Shown: positions 1 through 11,690, numbered from the stretch's first letter. The stretch: 64,000 nucleotides of DNA from Coemansia sp. RSA 487 (GCA_027577595.1 JANBRJ010000014.1:1-64000), one strand, 5' to 3'. Made by a program: numbers and translations. The notes: a model not told the origin generated them from the sequence alone.

Positions 1-770
1 TCCACGATCTAAAGCTTTTGTGCAGTTGGCGTGCCTTTTTAACAAAAGCTGGCATTCCCGGTATAGTGGCATTGGTAGCGCGACTTGCATAGCGAGTGCG
101 TAGGCCATTTCTTTTTGGTTTCGGACGAACGAACGAAACCTCGTTGAACAGTGCGCTTATCGCAGCTTCAGCTGCTTTGGCTGTTTTGGCTCTACCGCTG
201 TCGAGCTCCTCAATCGTTCCCGAAATAAACTTTACAATATTTGCTGACAGTTCCCGCACAGTCCCCAGTCTAGGCTCAGCGAGTGTAAGCACACCGTCGC
301 TGTCTACTCGAACATACTCGTCAACCTGCGCAAGTGCTTCTTCTTTACGCCCCCTCTCGTGATCAGCACCGCTCTTTCCTGTGTTGCTCACCGCGCGCGC
401 ATCGCAGGCACTTTTTTTCATTGGTGTAACCAATTGAGGGTTTTCAACGATGGCTACAGGCGGTAAAAAAAAGGCACATAAACGCGCACTGGATTAGAGA
501 GGGTATTTGTGCCTGCTTCAAGCGATATTTTGTATTTTTCCGCCACTAAGTCATCATAAAAGTAGTGAGCAATCGGTTCTTACCTTGAGATGGCAAACTA
601 GCTTGGGACTTTTGTTTTTTCCTTGGGGAATTGTAATCTTCAGGTGCGTCATTGTCTTTGCGTTTACCAAGGGTTTGAGTGGGTTTAGGTTGAGCCCCTC
701 CTCGTTGAGCCCCTCCTCGTTGAGAAGCTCCGCGCCAAGCACCTCCGCGTTTAGGAGTAGACGTACTCAT
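1..770 (-). CDS. Unrecognised RGG-containing protein, 5' part (two exons, leaves window)
   Basis: I do not recognise this gene. Exon 1 (770-584) starts at an ATG and encodes a basic low-complexity stretch with repeated RGGA motifs (a 15-nt DNA repeat near 695-725) and a KRK...RKKQK cluster that could be a nuclear localisation signal. A clean GTAAGA donor lies at 583-578 and a CTGTAG acceptor at 459-454, giving a 130-nt intron. The phase matches (one base carried over), and exon 2 (453 to base 1) stays open to the window edge, about 150 codons. Exon 2 is charged and probably helical, rich in Glu, Lys and Ala, with a basic Arg-rich stretch towards the edge. The RGG repeats and basic patches suggest a nuclear or nucleic-acid-associated protein, but that is inference. 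The splice consensus and open frame are seen directly; the function is unknown and the 3' end is missing. Confidence 0.6.
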
Positions 771-1905
771 TATTGAACAAAGTAGTGTCTATAATTTAAA
801 AAAAAAAGTAGCTAAAACTAAAGAGAAAAATAATAAAACAGAGAAATAAGAAAGGGATAACTGCAGAGAAAAGGAAAAAAAACTTTGTTTATACAAAGAC
901 GAAAAAAACAGCCTTGTTTGGTTTTCATGATTTTGGCCAACTTCATTGGCTGGCGATGTTTACGCTTCCCCCACCATGTATTTACTTTTATTTCTCCGAT
1001 CACAGCGTATGAGAATCACGCTTCTGATTGATGCTTTGCTGATTCTGCTGCCCATGCAAGAAGCAGGACGAGGACTGGATGGACAAAGCTCTGGCAGAGC
1101 AAGCGGCGGCAGTGCGGTCTAACGAGGTAACACGTATCAGCACGGGCCGAGCTGGAGCAGTGCTATGGAGAGAACGCGATGCCAGCGACGCTGACAGCGG
1201 TCATAACATCATCATACGCACTGCAAATCACTCTCTGCAGTGAGCCAACGAGAGGGATGCAATTCCCTACTTTTTCGGCTTGAAAGCTCTTTCTATGCAC
1301 TCTACCCAGCCCGTGCAAATACGCTGCTGCTGCTGGAGCTGAAAACCCGATTCCTGTGATGCGCAGCATAGATAGAAGGCTAACAAACTGCTCATGGCAG
1401 ATGGCATTGTTGGTGTGTTTCGGCAGCTTCTTATTAAGCAAGCAATGGAACTCTGCCTCGTTGAATACGGCATTATTGCAGGAGTGGTCGCTATGATGTG
1501 TCCTTTACTACAACAGTTGGGCAAGAGCTGATGCTGTTGCTATCATCATCACCATCCTCAAGAACTTAAACATTCCAACTGTCATGCTTCTTATCAGGGA
1601 AAACAACAGTCGTATCCATACTGGTTGTTTTCGCGAGTGACCAATCCACAAATGGCTCAACAAACCAGCTTAGGTCATTTTCCTCTGACAACTCCATTGG
1701 CGATGATGCGAATTGATATAAACCTATTCCAAAAACATAACTAAAACTACTTTACCTACTTGTGAACAATATTTGTTCTGTCCACCGCTGGACACCTCCA
1801 AAAGCTATAATCCACTCTTGTTGTTGCTTATTCATGCCAGACAAAGTACACGAGCCACGCGACATGGCGCTGGTTTCGCTTTGGGAGTTTTTTGTTCAAG
1901 AGTGT
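771..1905. other. Gene-poor interval with coding-like scraps
   Basis: No intact gene is visible. 780-1000 is AT-rich. A plus-strand ORF at 1009-1122 (37 codons) begins with a hydrophobic stretch, and an overlapping plus frame (about 1053-1245) has balanced amino-acid use with a Cys-x-Cys near its start, but neither has a recognisable relative. On the minus strand 1163-1441 is open and could be the decayed C-terminal end of the helicase remnant at 1906-2622. I see nothing that would justify a firm gene call here. Confidence 0.4.
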
Positions 1906-2622
1906 TTATTCCAAAAGCGCTTGACAAAGAATGGCGATTCGTGCTTTGCCTGTGCCCGATGCATTGGTGACAATGACAACCCAAGTGCTATCCGACTCTA
2001 GTCTTTTGTATACTGTGTTTTTCTCACCGCCACCTAGCTTGCCGTGGAAGCATGCTGCTTCCCCGTCGATTCTGCCAGAAAGCATGTCGTATATCCTGTC
2101 TGCTTGTGCGACAGCCGTATTGTAAACAGTCACTTGGCTGTCTCGTGCAAATGTGACTACTTTTGCACTCTTCAGCGCAGTGCTCCGCATTCAGCCTGTC
2201 TGTTGGCATGCAACCAGCGAGATACAGTTTTGTTTCGGGGCTTGAAAAGAGCGCTGGCAAAGCCTTTGTCGCTTGCATATAAATGCCTTTGATCATCTCT
2301 GGTGGAGTCGTCGCCGACAGAATGAAGAATGGTGCTCCGAATTGGCGCAGTTCATGCAAACAATCCATAAAAGCACGGAAGCCGTGCATAGTCACGTACA
2401 GGTGTGCTTTATTAATTACGAACCGCTCGAGAATCCGCGCTTCCTTACAATGAATGCCTCAAGAGGTCTACGAATACTGCATGCATAGTGTTCTCGACCG
2501 CAACAACCAGAACGCCGCGGAAAGATAGCCAGCTCTTGTCGTTCGCGCTGCTTCGATTCTAAACCCGAGCTGCTATCCTGCGCCGGTGGGCTTGGTGCAG
2601 ATAACACCTTTGCCGGGCACAT
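1906..2622 (-). pseudogene. RecQ-like DNA helicase remnant
   Basis: Pieces of a superfamily-2 helicase lie in order on the minus strand but in more than one frame. One frame (2395-2024) carries the motif III signature LSATTPPEM shortly after a degraded DExH position, followed by a region resembling the interdomain segment of RecQ-like enzymes. Another frame (2190-1906) looks like the helicase C-terminal domain, with FHGKL near its middle and WVVIVTNAS where intact enzymes read VATxAFGMG. No single frame covers both domains, the Walker A region is not convincing, and the DECH box reads as NKAH, so this is almost certainly not functional. Related RecQ-like helicases in fungi include telomere-linked copies, so a subtelomeric origin is possible but not shown. 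Motif order and similarity are seen; the family assignment is moderate. Confidence 0.55.
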
Positions 2623-2824
2623 GTGTCAGGTAAATGGCACGCAGCTGGTCGTCGGAGCTGTTACAGGAATAAAATAGACGAGGAGATTTGGCTCCGTTTT
2701 GTCAAGCCCTTTAAAATAGTAGCAAGCAATACAAGAAACTGTTCAATACGTTTATTGAGAAAATACAAGAATTGCGATTTCAATGCTCGCTATGTTTTAT
2801 GTTTGATACACAATGTACAAAAAG

Positions 2825-5710
2825 CTAAAGTGTTAGGACCACAAGGTGGCCACCCACCATCATCTCCCGCAAGATGCCGTTTTCGGTATCCTCCAGCCTA
2901 TCTCCAAGCTGCTTGTACTCAACAGTAGCTTCAATTTCCACGCTACCTTCATAGCGAACAGCTGGCCAGCTGATTGCGCTGTCTGTGCTTTCCTCCCGCT
3001 TTCTTTTTGTAGCGATCATGCAGAACCGGTTCATGCAGAAGGATACCCCGACCACATGCACAAGATCGCATGTCTTGGCCTTTTCAGCCAGCGTCGGGTA
3101 GTAGCTCTCATAGATCTGCGCCTGGGCTTGCATGGCCTGCCTGAAAACATGCTTTGCAACCTTGCGCCGATTACCTACACTCGTCCGTTTTGAACTCGCC
3201 GGGGTGGTTTTGCCATCGTATCTCTTCAGCTCGAAGATGTAATACGACATAGGCGTGGCGTCGAAGCGAAGATGGCCAGGCGCAGGGAATAGCAACGTGT
3301 CAGCGCGACTGTTCTCCATCATGGCTTCGTTTTGGATCGCGTAGCCAGACCTTGTTGCTGGGAAGAGGTACGACGACAGAATGGTCTGGTAGAACCTTTC
3401 CGACGTGTCTTCCCCGATGCCAGGTATGCTCACCATGCACGAGTGAAGCGACCGCGAAAACCGCTGGAGATCGCACTTGTAGATGCCCATTTCCTCGTGT
3501 ATCGACTCAAGCAGGCTGGTGCTGATTTTAAGCTGCGCCGCTACACGCTCGTAAAACTGCTCAAGCGCTCTGTGGACCTCGGAATTCGGAATCCCAACAC
3601 GGTCTTTGGCGATGGGCACAATGTAGCCCGCCTGGTAAAGCAGGCGCATGATTGTGCTTGCTTGAAGCAGTCCGTGGCCTAGGCTTTGCATGTCGTGGAA
3701 CGTGTCGCTCGAGCGGACCATGCAGATGTCAGCAAGCTCCTCGCGTGTCTCCTTATCAACGTCGGGCGGAAACTGAGGCTGCTCCTGGCTTCCAATGCTT
3801 CCCACGGCGGCATCGTCGATAAAGTCCAGCGACATATGCTCTGCCAGTGGGCCCTGGTGCTGCCGATATTCGCTTTGCCGGAGAAACGACGACGAAAGAT
3901 ACTTGCAGTATCTGCTTAGATCCTGTGCAGAGCTGGCTTTAATCGTCTCGACCACTTTCATGGACCCTGTTTCGGTCCAGAAACTATATCTCGAGTAGTC
4001 GATATCATTGAGTGACTTGACCAAGCGAAGCTCACGAATCAAACTCAGAATAGCATGGGGGTTGAAGACATGATGTGCCTGGCCGATACGGTATCCATCA
4101 AAGTGCTGGATACATCCGACAAGAAGATCTCGCTTGAAGCGCCTGAGCTCCAAACTGGTGATAGCAGGACGATGCGGCCACTGGTTATCAACATAATCGT
4201 TGATCAGCCCCCAGACGTCATTGATAGTAAACCCGAATGCGTGCTGGAAGGGATTTTCTGTGGGCTGAGCCTCGACAAATCCCGAATGCGCCATGTAGCT
4301 CTCTACGTTATTCAGGCCCGACCCAAGCCCAATGCCCCGAACGTCGAACACGCCGACAAGTATTCCTTTCTTAAGATATCTGTTATTCTACACATGTAAA
4401 CCCCCGCAGACTTACAAAGTACAGCTCACATATGTAGTGTAGATAATTAGCAACTATAGTTAATCACATACCAATGATAGCTATTATGCAGCGTCGAGTA
4501 ATCTTACCTTTAGGCTTTCGCAAAGGAACTCGGAATATGTTTGTTGGATTTTAGCTTGCTCATCAGCATCCTTAACGTGGCATAGTGCGCTCATGAAGGG
4601 AGCATCATACTCGTCAACAATCAAAACAGATCTGCGCCCAAAAATTCTGTATAGAATCTCCATTATACCAGGGATTATTGCAGAAAGAGTCCGAACATGA
4701 GATGTGTTGAAGTCGACAGCTGATTGGAAATAGTCGAATTTGGTTATTAGCGAAGCAATAAACTCCTTTTCCCTTTGAACAGCACGTTTATCGATATTTA
4801 GGTGCTCATACTCGTCGTATGCGCCACTTAAAAGCTGGCGGAGCAGAGTTATGTGCTTCTTTGTTGCTGAAAGCACAGAGTCATAGATATTAGACGGAGT
4901 ATCCTTAAAAGCCTTGGGGCAGCTTGTCTAAAGAAAAAGCGCAAAAACATGAATTAATATCAAGAGCTAGTTGTAGAATATCACCATACGCGTTAGCAAG
5001 AGCATTAAAGAAGCAACAGTGCAACCTGCTAGCTTACCTTGAAATCAAGCATAATAACTGGATATTTTGCAAAGTTTGCCTCGAAAAACTCGGGATGCAT
5101 ATCGTACAAAGCGCATTGTCAGAATTGCTTCTCGCGTTGACTCCGTGGCATATCTCCAATAATATCCAGAAAGTTTGCCAGTGTCTGCAGAAAAGTTGTT
5201 TTTACCCATACGCCGCGGGTACATCCCAGCAATCACCTTCCCGGCGTCTGGGCTCATGACATCAGCAATCGCAGCAGACTTGTCAACAAAAGTAGCACCT
5301 TCGTCGATAAAATTAGCCCACTCGTAAAGGCCAATCTGAATAGTGCGACCAGATATCCTTGTCCTTGGTGGCCCCTGGAAAGCTGAAGGCAGAGAGGATC
5401 TATTCTCAGGTGTGCATGGTTGAGTATCCATCTCTTGAGAGCCAGGCTCGTGTCTACCCATTGCCAGCGAGTCGTCGGGCTGGCAAGAAGAGGAACCGTC
5501 AAGCACTTCACAAACCATGTTGTCGACCTCTGACCATGTGCAGACACCAAGCGCATCTTTCCATAGTCTCGAATCGTCTTCTGAATTGCTGGAGTGCGAT
5601 TCTGGCTGGAACTGATGCTGGTTGCTTTCGCGACGAAGCCTTTTCTCGTGCCCACTGTCCAAAGAACCTCTTCTTTTGTTGTTTGGATCCGCGTTTTTCT
5701 CAGAGGACAT
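2825..5710 (-). pseudogene. AAA-ATPase-like / PD-(D/E)XK nuclease-like gene, three exons, exon 1 frame interrupted
   Basis: Exon 1 (5710-5038) has a charged disordered start, then FVDKSAAI and the Walker-A-like YPRRMGKNNF typical of the AAA-ATPase-like family (Pfam AAA-ATPase_like). Exon 2 (4927-4508) carries the Walker-B-like VLIVDEYDAPFM. Exon 3 (4387-2825) starts with a segment ending in the family motif SGLNN, and near its end has an Asp (RADTLLF) followed by FELK, the spaced D...ExK of the fused PD-(D/E)XK-like domain. Introns are 5037-4928 and 4507-4388, both with GTAAG donors and TAG acceptors and consistent phase. After the Walker A region, however, exon 1 changes frame, and the continuing frame contains a stop, so the gene is probably dead unless this is a sequencing error. 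Family members occur in many copies in bacteria and some fungi; their role is not established. It lies 245 bases from the tryptophan synthase pseudogene, on the same strand. Confidence 0.7.
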
Positions 5711-5955
5711 TGACGTATGAAAAAAAAGTTTGCTAAACTGTTGAGAATGTAGATTTAAACACATTTACATAGTAAAATGAAAAGAGAAGGAAATTCATTT
5801 TCTTGCAAAAAAAGAACCCCTTTCTCGTACTGCACAGTTGATGCAGGTGGCTTTTGTTTTCGTTTTAATCATGTGATGTATTGGTGAAAAACTTGATTAA
5901 TTGAAACTGCAGAGCCATCCCACCAAAGCTAGAAACCAAAAGTGTGCTTATGAGA

Positions 5956-7740
5956 TTAGCTCAGGTCCTTGCCACCATTGCCACTGATGCAAATAACAAG
6001 TATCTCATTGCTGGTCATAGCTGAGGCAACTTGCATCGCTTGGTAGATTGCATGCGATGCTTCGAGTGACGGAAGGATGCCCTCCAGCTCGGCAAGGCTG
6101 CGGAAGCCCTCAAGCGCCTGGGCATCAGTGACAGCATGATTCTCAGCACGACCAGCCGACTTAAGCCACGAATGCTCGGGTCCAACGCCAGGATAGTGAA
6201 GTCCGGCTGCGATAGAGTGTGTTTCCGTGACCTGGCCTTTTTTGTCTTACAGAAGATACGCCTTGGCGCCGTGGAATACACCCGGAGCCCCAGCAGAAAT
6301 TGTTGCCGAATGTCTGGAAGTATCGACACCATTGCCTGCAGCCTCTGCGCCGACAAGACGGACATTCTTGTTCTTGATAAATGGATGGAACATGCCAATC
6401 GCGTTGCCGCCACCGCCAACGCATGCCACTGGTGTGTTGGGTAAACGCCCAACCAGCGCCTTCATCTGCTCTTTGGTCTCACTTCCAATGACACATTAAA
6501 AGTCGCGTGCCATTGTTGGGAATGGATAGCAGCCGATTGCCGAGCTGACAAGATGATATGTAGTATTGAGGTTTGAAACCAGGTCACGCATAGCCTCATT
6601 GATGGCATCCTTAAGAGTGCACGATCCCTTTGTTACTGGGCCAACTTTGCCGCCAAGCGCACGGATACGGAAGACATTGAGCGACTGGCAGCGCATGTCC
6701 TCGGAATCTATGTAGATAGTGCACTCGAGACCGAGCTTGGCGCAGATTGCCGCTGTAGCCACGCCGTGCTGGCCGGCGTCGGACCCTGCAATGCTGCGCG
6801 ACTTTCCAAGATGCTTTGCAATGAGGATTTGGCCAACAACGTTGTTGATCTTGTGCGAACCAGTGTGGCATAAATCCTCGCGCTTGAGGTAGATCTTGGT
6901 ACCACCGCACCTTTCGGTAAGGCGCTCAGCAAAATGCAGAGGGATCGGGCAACCCATGTACGGGCAGAAGCTGTGGAACTCTTCCCAGAACGCTGGGTCG
7001 TTCTTGCACGCGACGTATGTCTTTTCGAGCTCCAAAGCGCACTCGTACAGCGCTTCTGCGACGTACACCCCACCAAATATGCCAAACTTGTCTGGTAGAA
7101 ACGTACTCTTCTCCATCGTGCCCTCGTCGATCTTGGACAGAGGAGCTGCACACGGTGTGTTTTTCTTGGCTTTGGCAGACGCTTCTTCAGTATAGTGGCA
7201 GATATGCTTGGGGTTCCTGCCACGTTCAGCATTGCAGAAAACAGACCTGAGATGGCTGCCAATGTCTATAGTGGAAGGCAGGTCGGCGTATTTGTGGGCT
7301 TTGCTAAGCAGATGAGCGAAGGTACTTGCGTCAAGCGACTAGCGGATGCTTGCAATTCCAGAGTGTGTGACAAAGCAGACAAGTGAGCCAGCAGTTTTCA
7401 CACGACGCCTGACGAGCCCCTTCGACGTCAGTGGGGCAGTAAGAGGGATGTAGCCGACATAGCCAGTCTGGGTGTTGTTCTTTGCCAGAATGGTTTTGCC
7501 ATGCAGAGATTTGTGGCTATTGCTTCGATTGAATCGGACCGGAGCCTGGATACCACGCACATGAGTCTCTGAAACAATGCTCTGCTTTGCATCAGCATCA
7601 GCATCAGCATCAGCATCGGATTTGCTTGCGGGTTCATCCACAAGAGGTTCGGTGAATGAAGCGACAAAGTCGAGCATGTCAACACCGCCGCGCTCCAGCG
7701 CAAGCAAGATGTCGACAATCTAGCTGGTCGATGGATATCC
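5956..7740 (-). pseudogene. Tryptophan synthase (alpha-beta fusion) pseudogene
   Basis: The minus strand from 7116 to 6496 reads as the beta subunit: FLPDKFGIFGG at the start, then HTGSHKINN with the PLP-binding lysine, AGQHGVATAA, and PFPTMARDF before a TAA in the place of a Gln codon. The same frame resumes (6465-6247) with [14 protein letters not shown], the PLP-phosphate loop, then shifts to another frame that ends in the normal C-terminal sequence and a stop at 5956. Upstream, 7740-7339 keeps only scraps of the alpha domain (ALERGGVD, FTEPLVDE) around an expanded Asp-Ala repeat. Conserved sites have also drifted, for example AETGAGQ has become AGSDAGQ. In fungi the two activities are fused in one chain (TRP5 type), which matches the alpha-then-beta order here. 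This copy cannot make the enzyme, so either a functional copy sits elsewhere or the pathway is lost. The identity of the beta part is certain. Confidence 0.85.
7589..7618. repeat. Hexanucleotide microsatellite (GCATCA)n
   Basis: About five copies of GCATCA run through the alpha-domain relic of the tryptophan synthase pseudogene and would encode alternating Asp-Ala on the minus strand. No such repeat belongs to the enzyme family, so it probably expanded after the gene lost its function. Confidence 0.8.
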
Positions 7741-7989
7741 AGCAACAAGTGTTTTGGAAATGCGCCCGGTCATGACTACTATTATTGCTATTACGTATTA
7801 TTAGTATTCGAAATATGAGTCGAAAGAAAAGGCGATATTGTTTGGCGAGAAAGATGCTCCAAATGCTGCGAGCGCTCATCTATATTTATAATTGAATGCG
7901 AAATAATAGAGAATCCTCCAGGATGGTAATGCTACAGCGTTGGCTATAACCTCCAAATGCTTCTCTGACGAAATGCTAAGCAAGCTCTA

Positions 7990-8965
7990 TTATGATCACC
8001 GCTTTGTAATGCTTGGTGAAGAAGAAGGCGGGAATGTCTGATGCTCTGCCAATTTCTGCTGCAACGCTGGAAAGAAATTTTTCTACGATTTGCCATTCTT
8101 CGCTTTCACTTTCTATCTGTGTATCAATTAATTTAAAGCTCTGGTCATTGAACGCGTGCTAAAACGGAATGCAGCAAAAACAGCGTCTCCCTTTTAAGAG
8201 AAGCCAGCGTCATATGAACAGGACAACTACGCTTGCAACAGAGGAACAAAAGTAAGAAAAATCTCCTCTCGTTTTAAAGGCGCCCGTGGCGCGAAGGGGA
8301 GATGTTTCCATACGGGTTGCAAACAGCAGTTCAGTTCCTCTTTGACAAAAGAGCGGAGGACCAAGCGCTTTTGTTCATGCAAAACGGAAATGGCGTCTTG
8401 TAGATATTATCACCCAGACAATTAAATACGGACCACCACTATAAGTTTTGCAAGTCCGAGAGGCAAAAGCATAGCAGACGACGGAGATTGCCTCCATGCA
8501 GAAAGACGAAAAACCGTAGATGCAAGTCCGCTGTTTAGTGCCTGTTTCAAGAGTCCTATCCTGCAGAATGCATAGTATGTCGATAGCACTCGCACTTTGC
8601 ACCACAAAAACAAGACAAACGCGTGCTTTTTCTTTTGAAAGTGCGCCAGTTTTACACGGTGCACATGCACTGTGGCATGCAAATGGTCTTTGAGAGATAA
8701 AACAGTATCGCAGGAATGGTCCTCGTTGGCGCTTCCGACTTTCCTTTCTGTTGGCCTTTTGTAAAAATAAATACAGCTTTGGATCCCTCTGTCGTGCGAG
8801 GCTGCTTGCCTTGTCTATGCAGCACAAATTCCTTGGTAAACTTTGCCACTTGGCTGCATTTGTTGGCATCAATTGTTCTGAATGACAATGCTGATTTGGT
8901 ATTGGCTTGTGGAACAGGTGCCTAATCCATTTGAACAGCCATCTCTGTACTTGACTGCATCCCAT
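7990..8965 (-). other. Unassigned minus-strand coding remnants
   Basis: Two stretches look coding on the minus strand. The first, about 8147-7990, follows an acceptor-like TTTTAG and is acidic then hydrophobic (ends KAVIIIELA before a stop). The second covers 8965-8375 in overlapping open frames of 196 and 78 codons whose composition changes along their length, as in decayed genes. I could not match either to a family. They may be parts of one broken gene; no start, splice pattern or domain supports an intact product. Confidence 0.3.
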
Positions 8966-9100
8966 TATCTGCGATTACTATATTGCTGCGCAAGACATGC
9001 ACCCATTTCTTCTGTCTAACAAGCGCTTTACTTTCTCTTGAACTCATCAAGATTTTCTTGTTTAAAATTTCATTCGTAAATTCGTTGTTTATTGCTAAAT

Positions 9101-10831
9101 ATGCCCGCTTTATCCATCTTTCAGCACCTGCCGCCGCTTATCGCAGAATCGATTATGTACTACTTTAGCCCGCCGTTTGAAGACAACCCAGAGAAGGGGT
9201 GGCTTGTGCTGTACGACATTAGCCATTCGTGGAGAATGCTAGCCTTGGTGCATTTCCACAAAAAGGCATCAATAGTAGCATCAGTGACAAGCAGGATGGG
9301 CAGGCTCGAGTTCCCGCTTATGAAAGGCATAGTTAAAGCAAATACCGCGCTATTCAGCTGTGTCAGGGAGGTTGAGGTTATTTTCAAAGATGACAGTGAA
9401 CTTCCAAGCGTGGAGAAACGTAGCGACTTTTCGTCTACGTGGTCTGAAAGTCTGGTGTTTCCGTCAGCACGTTCCTTGAGCATCGATGTTGCCGGCTTTA
9501 TCAAACAGTACGAATCGATAAACAAAACTCCAGGGATTGAAGAGTATGCGTGGATTACAAAAAGCATAAGAACGTCAATGCCAAAGCTTCAAAAGATTGA
9601 TATTCACGACAGCGGATTACGGGATTATTTGATACAATCTATATACGGCAGGGCAGCATGGAATCCAGGTAACCTTTTGCTGGCTATCCTCGAAAATACG
9701 ACTAGCCTGGGTTTTGAAGCAAGACCAATTCGCTCGGCAAGTGAGGATTCATTTATGCAAAACTGCTCAAAGCTTACTCAGCTGGAATTTGGGTGCACGT
9801 ACAACGCTGCCCTTCTCCACCACATTGCCAAGAAGTCAGCACAAACACTGGAGTCGCTGAGAGTTTTGTACTACACTTTACCGGTGATAAGGCCGCTTAT
9901 TGTTGATTGCAAGGGTCAGCCAATTGTATATCCCCGAATGAAGAAACTCGATTTTGGCAAATACCCTTCTGACGGATGGGTTGTGAACAAAATTAAAATC
10001 GACAAATCTGTTAAACTATTCCCAGCCCTGCGTTCCCTTACGTGGGTACCAAGGTATATATTCGACGATGATGAACTATTTAGAGGAAACGACAATATTC
10101 TGGAATATCTCGATATGAATCTTGACAATAACTTGCTTGATCTTTGGCAAAAGCACGGGGTGTTTGCCAATGGTAAGTATTCACGACTTCGTTCCATCAA
10201 ACTGCGCAGAGACTGCAGTCCTGTCCCCAGCGGATCCTACCGTTTTGTCTACAGCGAATCCTACAATGCTTTATTTTTCAAATATGCTTTCGAACTTATC
10301 TCGCCATCGACACGGTTCTTTTCATTGTCTGAACCCTGCACTTATGAAAAGATCAGCGATGCCATTCGCACACACCCCTGTTGGGAAAATATCCAGGATT
10401 TACGCTTGAGACACCTCGAGCTCAGTTTACTTGATATGATTAGCCTTATCAAACAGTTGCCAAATTTGACGAGGTTTTTATGCTACTTCCGAGATGATGA
10501 TCTTGAATTGGAAGATGACAGAGACCTTGTAGATGATCTTTATGTCAAGCATTATCCGCTGAGCTGTCGCTTCAAACATTGGATGCCCATATTTGATAAT
10601 GATGGATCTGAGGAGCTGGTAGCGCTGGCGTCAATAGCTTTTGCTATTATATGCACCAACTTTGTCTTTACAGAAGTGCCATACGACCAAAGAGAAAACT
10701 ACCAATGGGAGCTAAAGGAAGCTATTACCAGCGGATTGTATGACAAACACAGGGAGACAATAGAGCGCCTACATAAAAAGTCGGTAGAGTTTTTTACTTG
10801 GCATCGGCATCGTCATTTTTTTTTAGAATAA
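9101..10831 (+). CDS. F-box-like / leucine-rich repeat protein
   Basis: An intact 576-codon single-exon gene. I chose the ATG at 9101 because the open frame's earlier start is a TTG. The first 45 residues (LSIFQHLPPLIAESIMYYF) have the Leu-Pro-x2-Leu pattern followed by a hydrophobic helix and a conserved Trp, as in F-box motifs. The rest consists of irregular leucine-rich segments (LQKIDIHDSGL, LTQLEFGC, LRSLTWVP, LRSIKLRR, IQDLRLRHLELSLLD) spaced like those of F-box/LRR substrate receptors. Such proteins bind Skp1 through the F-box and present targets to an SCF ubiquitin ligase. The N-terminal motif is weak, so ligase membership is inferred. Large families with this organisation exist in Kickxellomycotina. 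There is no signal peptide or membrane helix. It is the first clearly intact gene from the left edge after a run of pseudogenes. Confidence 0.75.
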   Translation: MPALSIFQHLPPLIAESIMYYFSPPFEDNPEKGWLVLYDISHSWRMLALVHFHKKASIVASVTSRMGRLEFPLMKGIVKANTALFSCVREVEVIFKDDSELPSVEKRSDFSSTWSESLVFPSARSLSIDVAGFIKQYESINKTPGIEEYAWITKSIRTSMPKLQKIDIHDSGLRDYLIQSIYGRAAWNPGNLLLAILENTTSLGFEARPIRSASEDSFMQNCSKLTQLEFGCTYNAALLHHIAKKSAQTLESLRVLYYTLPVIRPLIVDCKGQPIVYPRMKKLDFGKYPSDGWVVNKIKIDKSVKLFPALRSLTWVPRYIFDDDELFRGNDNILEYLDMNLDNNLLDLWQKHGVFANGKYSRLRSIKLRRDCSPVPSGSYRFVYSESYNALFFKYAFELISPSTRFFSLSEPCTYEKISDAIRTHPCWENIQDLRLRHLELSLLDMISLIKQLPNLTRFLCYFRDDDLELEDDRDLVDDLYVKHYPLSCRFKHWMPIFDNDGSEELVALASIAFAIICTNFVFTEVPYDQRENYQWELKEAITSGLYDKHRETIERLHKKSVEFFTWHRHRHFFLE

Positions 10832-11556
10832 GCTACCTTTTCAAATTTATCATCCAAGGCAGCGGGTGAGAAATTAAGTTTATCTAACTAATTAACCCTC
10901 AAATTAGTAAAATCCTTACTTTGATCAATTTGCTGCAAAGAGAGTAATATAAAGCAGTCCGCGACTTTTGAAACACAGGCAGCAATTTTAATCTGCCTTT
11001 TCCAACTAAATTGGTCAGTAATATTATAATTTAACCACACCTTCATACAAAATATTAATTGGCTATGACTTTTACTGGGGAGCTATGACGCACGCATGCT
11101 TTTCTTGCTTATATTAATCGAATACGTGTGTTTTTCCCAGTCAGCAATGGTGCAATTTCATATTCTACTTGCACACTCCAAGTTTCCGTCACATTTTGTG
11201 TCTGCCGTAAAAAGGAATTTCCCAATCATGTATTTTTTGTTGGGAATTTACGCCTACCAAACCCCTTTTTGCAAATGGATAGTATTTACAAACTTTTGCT
11301 TAAAAGGCTTTGTAAAATATCTATTTTTTTTGTATAAAAAAAGCCGCATGTGTCTTTATTGGTAGTTTTACACTACGTCATCTCAATATCTTACAGTGGA
11401 GAGAGTAACATGTCACACATGGAGTATCGAGTGGATAGTAACCGTATTTTCCTCTTGTTTCCTAACAGTGCTCTGCTGTCTCTAAATAGTAAAAGAGACA
11501 AATGTTGCTGTTGTTAAGAAACAAACATCCTCTGACTGAAGCAAGCCCATGTAACG
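10832..11556. other. AT-rich intergenic region
   Basis: This stretch is AT-rich with only short, low-quality open frames (for example near 11096-11365, rich in Phe, Tyr and Cys, unlike the neighbouring genes). I see no gene, RNA or repeat here. Confidence 0.5.
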
Positions 11557-11564
11557 TATATAAA
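11557..11564 (+). promoter_or_regulatory. TATA box upstream of the 11691 ORF
   Basis: TATATAAA lies about 127 bases before the ATG at 11691. A canonical TATA box in front of so short an ORF is the main reason to take that ORF seriously. Confidence 0.4.
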
Positions 11565-11690
11565 CCGACTCTGGGTTCCCATGTCCAAATGCAATCAAAA
11601 GCACAACATCCTTAAATAGCCATCCGACAACATACCCAGGATATCAACAGTTCTCCAGCACAAACAAAGACAAATTAAATACTCATTATA

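Noticed and set aside
9092-9100. Start of the F-box-like gene at 9092
   Set aside because: That codon is TTG; the first ATG is at 9101 and gives the expected N-terminal motif.
11096-11365. Plus-strand ORF of 89 codons
   Set aside because: It is AT-rich, dominated by Phe, Leu, Cys and Tyr, without promoter or homologue.
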